A stretch of DNA of 9,591 nucleotides from Actinomycetota bacterium. GTDB lineage: Bacteria > Actinomycetota > Actinomycetes > Nanopelagicales > Nanopelagicaceae. The stretch is taken from contig WLNM01000032.1 of NCBI GenBank assembly GCA_009699825.1, forward strand, positions 1 through 9,591, read 5' to 3'. This document shows positions 1 through 5,818 of this stretch, piece after piece. Positions within the stretch are counted from its first letter, which is position 1. Each line of letters opens with the position of its first letter. A model generated the notes under the pieces. It was not told where the DNA came from. It saw only the letters and a program-made list of their open reading frames with translations, and did not search any database. The position numbers were made by a program, and so were the translations under genes.

Positions 1-59
1 GGGTGACAAATTCCCAATAATGAACTGAGAAACTCATCCACGCGCATCTGCTCTGCCAT
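1..59 (-). CDS. moeA: MoeA/Glp-like molybdopterin molybdotransferase, N-terminal fragment (runs off the left edge)
   Basis: Reading leftward from the ATG at 59-57, 19 complete codons encode MAEQMRVDEFLSSLLGICH, followed by two bases of a next codon (Pro). The pattern V-D-E-x-L-x-x-x-L resembles the N-terminus of actinobacterial MoeA/Glp, which typically begins R-S-V-E-E-H-L followed by a short helix. MoeA inserts molybdenum into adenylylated molybdopterin in the cytoplasm. The start is supported by a TATGGT hexamer at 71-66 (minus strand) six bases before the ATG, a leaderless arrangement. An internal ATG at codon 5 is an alternative start. In actinobacteria moeA/glp often lies near the 5-formyltetrahydrofolate cyclo-ligase gene, which fits the divergent neighbour here. 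With only 19 residues visible, the family call is tentative. Confidence 0.5.
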   Translation of the reverse strand, partial: MAEQMRVDEFLSSLLGICH

Positions 60-103
60 AATCACACCATACTTGTAGTAACTAGATTTCTAGGGGATTT
101 GCG
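60..103. promoter_or_regulatory. Divergent promoter region between moeA-like gene and 5-FTHF cyclo-ligase gene, with SD
   Basis: On the minus strand TATGGT (71-66) lies six bases before the ATG at 59, as expected of a -10 box for a leaderless transcript. On the plus strand CATACT (68-73) is a possible overlapping -10 box. AGGGGA at 92-97 is a clear Shine-Dalgarno site six bases before the ATG at 104. No convincing -35 box is visible in either direction. The ribosome binding site is well supported; the -10 assignments are inference. Confidence 0.4.
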
Positions 104-646
104 ATGAAAGATAAAGCACAAATGCGTGAGCGGTATCGCCGCGAAAGAAGTGAGGCTTTCGTCCCTGCGGTTTATTCAAATGTTCTAGCGTCTCCTGAAG
201 TAACACAGGCCACAGTTATTGCCAGTTATGTTTCTTACGGCCATGAACCAAGTACCGTCGAACTAAATCGTGCGCTAATAAAATCTGGAAAAACACTCCT
301 GTTGCCGCGCGTAAACAAGGATCGTATCGATTGGATTTATTGGGATGGCGACGCAGAAAAACTAGTAGAAAAGAAAAAGATTCTCGAGCCAGTTGGAGAA
401 GTAATTTCAACTCTGCCAGCTATAGATGTTGTAATCGTGCCAGCACTGCGAATTGATCGAGATGGCTATCGACTCGGTCAAGGTGGAGGGTATTACGATC
501 GGGCACTGCCAATGATGTCTGGATGGAAAATTGCACTCGTACATTCGGGTGAAGTGACAAGTGAAATTTTACCTAGAGAATCCCACGATATAGCCGTAGA
601 TGCTGCTGCTACACCCGATTTAATTGTGCGATTTAAAAAAAATTAA
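104..646 (+). CDS. 5-formyltetrahydrofolate cyclo-ligase (5,10-methenyltetrahydrofolate synthetase)
   Basis: This cytoplasmic one-carbon enzyme converts 5-formyl-THF plus ATP to 5,10-methenyl-THF (EC 6.3.3.2), salvaging the stored or inhibitory folate form. The 180-residue length is normal for the family. The hallmark C-terminal nucleotide/folate-binding loop GQGGGYYDR is at residues 125-133, after the conserved stretch VPALRIDRDGYRL. The basic N-terminus (RERYRRERSEAF), the ASYVSYGHEPST strand-loop around residue 40, LLPRV near residue 66 and a late S-H-D-I-A-V-D-A segment also fit. The start at 104 has a good SD (AGGGGA, 92-97). It is divergent from a moeA-like gene and convergent with the copD-ctaG gene, whose stop lies 8 bp beyond. 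No terminator hairpin is visible in that gap. The family is often called ygfA, fthC or MTHFS. Confidence 0.93.
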   Translation: MKDKAQMRERYRRERSEAFVPAVYSNVLASPEVTQATVIASYVSYGHEPSTVELNRALIKSGKTLLLPRVNKDRIDWIYWDGDAEKLVEKKKILEPVGEVISTLPAIDVVIVPALRIDRDGYRLGQGGGYYDRALPMMSGWKIALVHSGEVTSEILPRESHDIAVDAAATPDLIVRFKKN

Positions 647-654
647 GGATTTCA

Positions 655-2508
655 TTACTGCCGCGTCTCTCGGTCTTTTTTATCTAAACTATTGAGATAC
701 AAGTTGTACTGCGCAAGTTCATCGGGCTGGCCAAGTGCTGCCATACGTTCTGTATTTCGGTCAATACGCTTTGCTTCATGCGAATCATCACGCATCCACT
801 GAATAAAAGTAGCAACGAGGGCGATAAGTATTGGAATCTCCCCCATTGCCCAACCGATCGCACCACCGGCTTGTTGATTCGCAAGTAAATCTAGAGCCCA
901 CGGACGTTGCAAGGATTTGAAATATCCGCCATCAATTAAGGTGGTCGTAGACATTAACGCCACAGAGAAGAATGCATGAATACTCATGGCTGCAAACAAA
1001 ATTACAATTCTTACTAGGTGCGGAACTTTTCTTGGATTTGGATCAACACCAACAATCACATGGAAGAAGAGTATTCCTGCAAGAATAAAGTGAATATTCA
1101 TAAACAAGTGACCTTGATGGCTCTGCATCATTCCGCCGAATAATGATGTGAAATACAGTGCAAAAAGTGATCCGTCAAAGATTGCTAGCGCAACAACAGG
1201 ATTGGTAATAATTCGTGAATAGCGCGAATGCAATGCACTAATTAGTAATCCTCTTATGCCTAATTCTTCTCCATCACGTGATTGTGGCAATGTACGAAGT
1301 GCCAATGTAATAGGTGCACCTAAAACTATTCCGATAGGAGCAATCATTCCTAAAACCATATGAGCAACCATGTGCCAAGAAAAAGCAAAGTGCGCGTATA
1401 CGCCTAGTCCACCACTAGTCGCAAAATCAATTGCAGAAATTCCTAAGGCAAATGAAATTGTTCGCCCGATTGGCCACTTGTCTCCGCGACGCGTTAGAAC
1501 AACTACTCCTTGGATATACAACGCAACTGCCAAAATAAGTAAACCAATCATCAAAATATCTGGATCATATGCAAAAAGTATTCGCTTAAATGTTGGTGCA
1601 TCAGGCATTTTTATGCCAGCCACAGCAAGTGCGGCATTAAAAGGTTCTTCTCCACCACGCGGTGGTGGTTGATTTGATGAAAGCCAAGAACCGAGAGCCG
1701 TTACAAAAATCATGATTCCGGCTTCTACCGAAATCAAACGAGTCATTGCGCCCCAATTAACTGAAGGTTTTGCGGCTAAATAATTTCTATGTTTGTAACC
1801 AAAGAAGAGCAACACAATAGTTATAACAACTTTAAGAATGACGACGTATGCATAACTAGTTGACCAGGCAGCAGCAAAATTTAGTCGAGCACTCGCATTT
1901 AACACTCCGCTAATAACAACTGCAATTGCAGCCCACAGAGCTATCTCACTAAAACGAGGTAATGAAACTTTACGATCGGCTTCGTTTAATAACGCAAGCG
2001 CAATGACGCCACCGACCCAAAATGAGAGCGCAATAACGTGAATAAATAAGGAGCCGATAGCAAGTGCGTGCGAACCACTGGATGCTGAATGACTTTGAAA
2101 AACTGGGGCGGAAACCGCAATGAGAGAAATGAGGAGCAAGATTGCCGTATAGCCAGAAGATGTGATGACTCTGGAAGAAATTGCCACAAATAGTGCAATA
2201 AGAGTTTGGAAAAATAGGTACTGACCGAGTGAAATTTGAAATAAGAAAGATCGCAAAACCGTTGGATCTAAGATGGCTGAAAGAGGTTGATCCAAAATAT
2301 TGGAGAGTGTGAATAAAATATTGAGCAGGCTGCTAAAAAACCAAAAAAGCGCTGATACAGAAACAATAGATCGAATCTTCAATCCACTTGTTGAAAGTCT
2401 TCCCTTCTTATCTAAAACTAAAAAAGCGAGGGCCAGCAATGACCCAATTGTGACAAAACTTGAAAGGAGTGCAAAGAATTTACTGGCAGTGACCAGTGCA
2501 GAAATCAT
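655..2508 (-). CDS. CopD-CtaG fusion: copper-resistance D domain joined to cytochrome c oxidase caa3-type assembly domain
   Basis: This is a 617-residue polytopic membrane protein with roughly 13-14 hydrophobic segments. The N-terminal half (to about residue 290) fits CopD: it has an S-H-S-A-S-S-G-S-H pair (H140, H147) leading into IHVIALSFWVGGV, then GSWLSSNQPPPRGG. The C-terminal half (about 320-575) fits CtaG (caa3_CtaG family): the FSWHMVAHMVLGMIAP segment with H379 and H383, the LGAPITLALR motif, the SHQGHLFMNIHF histidine cluster and VGVDPNPR. CopD imports copper across the membrane and CtaG-type proteins help load copper into cytochrome c oxidase, so a copper-delivery role is inferred. 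The last ~45 residues are a charged cytoplasmic tail. The ATG overlaps the stop of the upstream copC-like gene (ATGA), so the two are probably translationally coupled. This two-domain arrangement is common in actinobacteria. Confidence 0.9.
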   Translation of the reverse strand: MISALVTASKFFALLSSFVTIGSLLALAFLVLDKKGRLSTSGLKIRSIVSVSALFWFFSSLLNILFTLSNILDQPLSAILDPTVLRSFLFQISLGQYLFFQTLIALFVAISSRVITSSGYTAILLLISLIAVSAPVFQSHSASSGSHALAIGSLFIHVIALSFWVGGVIALALLNEADRKVSLPRFSEIALWAAIAVVISGVLNASARLNFAAAWSTSYAYVVILKVVITIVLLFFGYKHRNYLAAKPSVNWGAMTRLISVEAGIMIFVTALGSWLSSNQPPPRGGEEPFNAALAVAGIKMPDAPTFKRILFAYDPDILMIGLLILAVALYIQGVVVLTRRGDKWPIGRTISFALGISAIDFATSGGLGVYAHFAFSWHMVAHMVLGMIAPIGIVLGAPITLALRTLPQSRDGEELGIRGLLISALHSRYSRIITNPVVALAIFDGSLFALYFTSLFGGMMQSHQGHLFMNIHFILAGILFFHVIVGVDPNPRKVPHLVRIVILFAAMSIHAFFSVALMSTTTLIDGGYFKSLQRPWALDLLANQQAGGAIGWAMGEIPILIALVATFIQWMRDDSHEAKRIDRNTERMAALGQPDELAQYNLYLNSLDKKDRETRQ

Positions 2509-3026
2509 CGCTCTTTAAATATTTTTCGTGCATATAAGGAGAGCAAAACAAGTACAAAAAAAGCCACAACTAACATTCCAATTACAAATGCATTAGTACC
2601 CCAATTGCTAACTTCTGCTTTCGGAGTCGTGGTTTCGATTGGAGTCGGTTCTGGCGTTGAAATAACATCAGGTGCTGCAAAAGTAAATCTAAATGATCCT
2701 TCGAGTGGAATACCATCCTCTCCAAAGAGTGAGTAAGTCACGGTATACACACCAGCAACTTTCAGAGTTTTTAATCCAATTACTGCACTTGTGACATCGA
2801 TTGCAAGTACACCATCGTCAACTCTCTTGCCTTGCGGATCTGTAACTTCCATTGAATTTCCACCATCAATGAGTGCAACTTGCCCAGTAACACTTACTGC
2901 ACTCGGTGCAACAGTTACGGTGGCTCCACTCATGGGATTTGTAGCAATAATTGAATTAGCACTTGCCGCAGGGGCTGCAATAAAGAGCGCAACAGTTGCA
3001 ATGCTTAATATCCGCATGATCTTCAT
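2505..3026 (-). CDS. CopC-like exported, membrane-anchored protein lacking the copper-binding histidines
   Basis: From the ATG at 3026 the product is 173 residues: a signal peptide ending around ASA-N, a CopC-type beta-sandwich (about 24-125), a Pro/Thr-rich linker with PTPIETTTPK, a C-terminal membrane helix and a basic YARKIFKER tail. Family-typical stretches are ATNPMSGATVTVAPSAV, VTDPQGKRV, AGVYTVTYSLFGEDG and GSFRFTF. Canonical CopC binds Cu(II) with the mature N-terminal His (A-H-A) and the His of D-G-H-P. Here these read A-N-S and D-G-I-P, and I find no His or Cys in the mature chain, so metal binding is doubtful. I chose 3026 over the upstream ATG at 3059 because AAAGGGGG (3040-3033) lies six bases before it and the signal peptide then starts properly. 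It is the first gene of the copC-copD/ctaG operon. Confidence 0.85.
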   Translation of the reverse strand: MKIMRILSIATVALFIAAPAASANSIIATNPMSGATVTVAPSAVSVTGQVALIDGGNSMEVTDPQGKRVDDGVLAIDVTSAVIGLKTLKVAGVYTVTYSLFGEDGIPLEGSFRFTFAAPDVISTPEPTPIETTTPKAEVSNWGTNAFVIGMLVVAFFVLVLLSLYARKIFKER

Positions 3027-3089
3027 TGTGTGCCCCCTTTGTGCCGCTGTAATTCGCATCTATCTTCTCACTTCTTTACACTTGGTATC

Positions 3090-3104
3090 TACCCCTAGCG
3101 GGTA
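3090..3104. promoter_or_regulatory. CsoR-like copper operator (inverted repeat TACCC-N5-GGGTA)
   Basis: TACCCCTAGCGGGTA is an inverted repeat with five-base arms and a five-base centre. It strongly resembles the TACCC...GGGTA core of operators bound by the copper-sensing repressor CsoR. It lies in the divergent gap, 64 bp before the copC-like start and 43 bp before the fmdB start. On the plus strand it sits in the spacer of a possible promoter, TTGGTA (3082-3087) and TAAATA (3105-3110) 17 bp apart. On the minus strand TAGATA (3091-3086) is a candidate -10 box. No csoR gene is present in the window. The repeat is seen; the regulator is inference. Confidence 0.5.
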
Positions 3105-3146
3105 TAAATAACTGGCAGGGATAAATAGCGGAAGAGGAATAGTCAG

Positions 3147-3407
3147 ATGCCTACGTATCAATATGCATGCGCTGACTGTGGTCATCAATTTGAGGTTTTT
3201 CAATCTTTCTCCGAAGCCTCACTAACAACCTGCCCTGAATGCAAAGGCGAAGTAAGAAAAGTTTATTCTGCAGTCGGTGTTGTATTTAAGGGTTCTGGTT
3301 TCTATAAAACAGATTCCGTAAAATCTAAAACACCTGAAACTCCAGCAGCCACAACACCCGCTGCTGCCCCTGCACCAGCACCATCATCAGCACCAAGCGC
3401 TGAATAA
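3147..3407 (+). CDS. FmdB-family putative regulatory zinc-ribbon protein
   Basis: This 86-residue protein opens with the FmdB/CxxC_CXXC_SSSS signature MPTYQYACADCGHQFEVFQS. The zinc-binding pairs are C8/C11 and C29/C32 (CPEC), followed by VRKVYSAVGVVFKGSGFYKTD, the family's usual end of the folded part. Residues about 63-86 form a low-complexity Ala/Pro/Ser/Thr tail, probably disordered. GAGGA at 3134-3138 is an adequate SD for the ATG at 3147. FmdB proteins are often annotated as regulators from an early link to formamidase operons, but their real role in most bacteria is unknown. In actinobacteria the gene commonly lies near the 5-FTHF cyclo-ligase gene, as here. The stop codon directly abuts the stop of the small convergent gene at 3408. 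Confidence 0.88.
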   Translation: MPTYQYACADCGHQFEVFQSFSEASLTTCPECKGEVRKVYSAVGVVFKGSGFYKTDSVKSKTPETPAATTPAAAPAPAPSSAPSAE

Positions 3408-3524
3408 TTAATCTGAATGATGTGGCGGTTTGTCCGCTTTAATTTCTGCTTCACGACGCGCATCTTCAATAGCCTGCTCGTGATCAATTTCATCAGACGT
3501 AACATTCGGCAAAATTTCGCTCAT
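3408..3524 (-). CDS. Uncharacterised small acidic protein, 38 residues
   Basis: The ATG at 3524-3522 opens a 38-codon frame ending with TAA at 3410-3408. It is preceded by GGAGGG (3535-3530) with five bases of spacing, among the best ribosome binding sites in the window, which is the main reason to call it real. The product starts MSEILPNV and ends PPHHSD, with 11 acidic and 4 basic residues. Residues about 11-32 should form a charged helix (DEIDHEQAIEDARREAEIK). It has no signal peptide, membrane segment or cysteine. It is tail-to-tail with fmdB with no gap, and divergent from the MMPL exporter gene with a 56-bp gap. I do not recognise the family and assign no function. It also accounts for a stretch that would otherwise be unusually long non-coding DNA for this window. 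Confidence 0.65.
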   Translation of the reverse strand: MSEILPNVTSDEIDHEQAIEDARREAEIKADKPPHHSD

Positions 3525-3580
3525 GTGTGCCCTCCGATTAGAATTGCACTCATAATACTAGCCAGATTTTCAGGAGCTAA
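3525..3580. promoter_or_regulatory. Divergent promoter gap between small acidic protein gene and MMPL exporter gene
   Basis: On the plus strand CATAAT (3551-3556) matches the -10 consensus at five of six positions and points to the exporter. AGGAG (3572-3576) is its SD, four bases before the ATG at 3581. On the minus strand TATTAT (3556-3551), within AGTATTATG, is a candidate -10 for the small gene, whose SD is GGAGGG (3535-3530). The two -10 candidates occupy the same bases. No good -35 box is seen in either direction. Confidence 0.4.
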
Positions 3581-5689
3581 ATGTTTGCAGGTCTAGGAAG
3601 ATTTATCGTCCAGCGTAAGAAGCCAGTTTTGATTCTTTTTATTATTGGAATCTTGGCTGCAGGCGGTGTTGGATCACTTGCATTCTCAAAATTAGATACT
3701 GGTGGCTACTCAGACCTTGGAAGTGAATCAGCAAAGGCTTATGACTACCTGACCAAGAAATTTAATGTTCAAGAGCCCGCTGCGATTCTTGTGATCGACA
3801 CTCAAGATCGAAGTGTCGATGATCCTGCAGTAGTTGCGGAAGCCACAGCCCTGGAAATGAAAGTTAAATCAGTCGCTAATGTTGAGCGCACAATTTCTTA
3901 CTGGAACACCGGTGGTGCTCCTGCAATGAGAGCCGCAGATGACAAAGCTGCATTCTTATTTATTTACTCCATAGCAGAAGCAAATGACTGGGCTTCAATT
4001 GAAAAAATTGGCAAGGAAGTTCAAGCAAAATTTGATGGTAAGCAAGGAAATTTCATAGTTCACGCCTCAGGCGGTGGGGTCATTACTCATGCAATTAACA
4101 GCAAGATTCAAAAAGATTTGGCTATCGCAGAATCGATTGCCATTCCCTTAACTTTTGTACTTCTGGCATTTGTATTTGGGACCATGATTGCATCCGCGAT
4201 GCCATTAGTTGTTGGTGTCAGCGCAATCCTTGGATCATTTTTAATCATTTATATTTTTACACTATTTACCAATGTGTCAGTCTTTGCTCTTAACCTCATC
4301 ACCGGTTTGGGGCTTGGACTTGGAATTGATTATGCGCTATTAATTGTTAATAGATTCCGCGAAGAATTACATGCGGGCAAGAGCGTTGAAGAATCGGTAA
4401 TAACAACAGTTGCTACAGCTGGTAAAACTGTTTTCTACTCTGGACTAACAGTGCTTGTAACCATGGCATCTTTATTACTCTTCCCACTGAACTTCCTTAA
4501 GTCTTTTGGCTATGCAGGAGTATCAGTTATTTCATTGGCTGTACTCGGTGCACTAATTCCCTTGCCAGCACTGCTTGCAATCTTGGGTCATAAAGTAGAT
4601 AAGGGAGTTGTTCGCAAAGCCGGAATAGTTCCTAAAGAAGATGGTCGATGGGCTCACACTGCTCGCACCGTAATGAAGCGTCCAATCCCTGTAGTAATTG
4701 CCTCTCTCTTAGTTCTTGGAATTTTTGCTGCACCAATTACTAATATCGCTTTTGCGCAAATTGATGCACGCGTACTTCCACAATCTGATCCCGCTGCTGT
4801 TGCATCGGCTGTTATTGATCAACGTTTCACTGGATTAGAAGGAAGTCCTATTGAAGTAGTCGTGCCAAATGGTGCAGGCAAAGAGATTGAAATAAATAAC
4901 TTCTTGGCTCGTGTGCAAGGTGTTGATGGGATTGCTCGTGTGGGCCAGATTGAATACTTTGGAAAAGACGTTCGCGTTCAAGTAATTTCGAAGGAGTCTT
5001 CAAGAAGTCTAGATTCAGAGCGAATCATTCACGACATTCGTGCGCTTTCGGTTCCGGAAGGAACACTCATCGGCGGTGCTGCTGCAGACTTTACAGATTC
5101 ACAAGATGGCGTCGCACGTGCACTTCCATGGGCACTCGGTTGGATTGCGCTCACAGTATTCATACTTCTCTTCGTCTTTACTGGCTCAATTATTTTGCCA
5201 ATTAAGGCAGTTGTACTCAACGCTCTTTCCTTAATTGCCACACTCGGGGCAGTGACATGGATCTTCATTGATGGCCATCTCAAATGGTTAGTTGGAGACT
5301 TCACGGTCACAGGCACTGTTGATACCGGATCAATTATTTTGATTGCTGTAGTCGTATTCGGTTTATCTATGGATTACGAACTCTTCTTACTTTCCCGTAT
5401 TCGTGAAGAACACTTAGATGGAAAATCTAACATCGAATCTGTTGCTAAAGGCTTACAACGCTCTGCTCGAATTATTACGGCTGCAGCTCTATTGCTTGCA
5501 GTTGTCTTCGCAGCCTTTATGACTAGCGGTGTTACTTCGATCAAGATGCTTGGATTCGGTGTTGCATTTGCTGTTCTGCTTGATGCCACATTGATTCGAG
5601 CACTTCTAGTTCCTGCTCTCATGCGATTATTTGGTGAACGCAATTGGTGGGCACCAAAGTCATTGCAACGATTTACTCTCAAACATTAA
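3581..5689 (+). CDS. MMPL-family (RND superfamily) membrane exporter
   Basis: This 702-residue protein has the duplicated RND layout: a first membrane helix near residues 15-37, an extracytoplasmic domain (about 38-180), a block of five or six helices, then a second copy beginning with the helix PVVIASLLVLGIFAAPITNI and a second soluble domain. Both halves carry the paired Asp-Tyr of the proton-relay helix of MmpL proteins: GLGIDYALL with D250-Y251 and GLSMDYELFL with D598-Y599. Each is followed by the cytoplasmic (F/I)REE turn. Members use the proton gradient to move lipids or other hydrophobic molecules, as MmpL3 does with trehalose monomycolate. The substrate here cannot be read from sequence, and there is no large C-terminal cytoplasmic domain as in mycobacterial MmpL3. 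The SD is AGGAG at 3572. It ends 10 bp before an antisense tRNA gene, with no visible terminator. Confidence 0.92.
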   Translation: MFAGLGRFIVQRKKPVLILFIIGILAAGGVGSLAFSKLDTGGYSDLGSESAKAYDYLTKKFNVQEPAAILVIDTQDRSVDDPAVVAEATALEMKVKSVANVERTISYWNTGGAPAMRAADDKAAFLFIYSIAEANDWASIEKIGKEVQAKFDGKQGNFIVHASGGGVITHAINSKIQKDLAIAESIAIPLTFVLLAFVFGTMIASAMPLVVGVSAILGSFLIIYIFTLFTNVSVFALNLITGLGLGLGIDYALLIVNRFREELHAGKSVEESVITTVATAGKTVFYSGLTVLVTMASLLLFPLNFLKSFGYAGVSVISLAVLGALIPLPALLAILGHKVDKGVVRKAGIVPKEDGRWAHTARTVMKRPIPVVIASLLVLGIFAAPITNIAFAQIDARVLPQSDPAAVASAVIDQRFTGLEGSPIEVVVPNGAGKEIEINNFLARVQGVDGIARVGQIEYFGKDVRVQVISKESSRSLDSERIIHDIRALSVPEGTLIGGAAADFTDSQDGVARALPWALGWIALTVFILLFVFTGSIILPIKAVVLNALSLIATLGAVTWIFIDGHLKWLVGDFTVTGTVDTGSIILIAVVVFGLSMDYELFLLSRIREEHLDGKSNIESVAKGLQRSARIITAAALLLAVVFAAFMTSGVTSIKMLGFGVAFAVLLDATLIRALLVPALMRLFGERNWWAPKSLQRFTLKH

Positions 5690-5699
5690 TTTAAGAAGT

Positions 5700-5771
5700 G
5701 TCCCCGGCGGGAGTTGAACCTGCGACCTACCGCTTAGGAGGCGGTTGCTCTATCCACTGAGCTACGGGGAC
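5700..5771 (-). tRNA. tRNA-Arg (anticodon CCU)
   Basis: The minus strand folds as a 72-nt cloverleaf. The acceptor stem is GTCCCCG/CGGGGAC, the D-arm is GCTC-AGTGGATA-GAGC, and the anticodon arm is ACCGC-CTCCTAA-GCGGT, giving anticodon CCT at 34-36, which reads AGG. A five-base variable loop follows, then the T-arm GCAGG-TTCAACT-CCCGC. The T-stem contains one A-C mismatch (positions 51/63) where the usual sequence would pair A-U. CCA is not encoded. It lies antisense between two plus-strand genes, 10 bp after the MMPL stop and 47 bp before the GMC oxidoreductase start. The neighbouring GMC gene uses AGG codons, for example at 5882 and 5930. I see no convincing promoter or terminator for it. 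Confidence 0.95.
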
Positions 5772-5781
5772 CTGTGTTGGT

Positions 5782-5791
5782 ATTGCGCAAT
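5782..5791. repeat. 10-bp perfect palindrome in the tRNA-Arg / GMC oxidoreductase gap
   Basis: ATTGCGCAAT is a perfect palindrome in the 47-bp gap between the tRNA gene and the oxidoreductase start at 5819. Its position would suit a regulator binding site or part of the tRNA promoter, but a short palindrome can arise by chance and nothing else supports a role. Confidence 0.2.
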
Positions 5792-5818
5792 CTTGCCATG
5801 TTCTTGCAAACTAAAGCC

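Noticed and set aside
216..410. Minus-strand open frame of 64 codons inside the cyclo-ligase gene
   Set aside because: It is antisense to a well-supported enzyme, has no SD, and shows no recognisable motif.
1370..1672. Plus-strand open frame of 100 codons inside copD-ctaG
   Set aside because: It is a mirror reading of conserved membrane segments, and the opposite strand carries clear CtaG motifs.
2505..3059. Longer CopC reading from the ATG at 3059
   Set aside because: It would add 11 residues before the signal peptide, whereas the ATG at 3026 has a strong SD and gives a proper signal sequence.
2791..3111. Plus-strand open frame of 106 codons opposite copC
   Set aside because: No SD or family resemblance; it is low in complexity and antisense to a recognised exported protein.
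3302..3505. Minus-strand 67-codon frame overlapping fmdB and the small gene
   Set aside because: It lacks an SD, translates the fmdB Ala/Pro tail into Gly/Ala repeats, and is in a different frame from the well-supported 38-codon gene.
5029..5316. Minus-strand 95-codon frame and plus-strand 64-codon frame (5040-5234) inside the MMPL gene
   Set aside because: Both are shadows of the exporter, with no ribosome binding site and no motif.
5774..5818. Upstream in-frame starts for the GMC gene (GTG at 5774, ATG at 5798)
   Set aside because: They would place extra unconserved residues before the FAD motif, and the first begins three bases from the tRNA gene.
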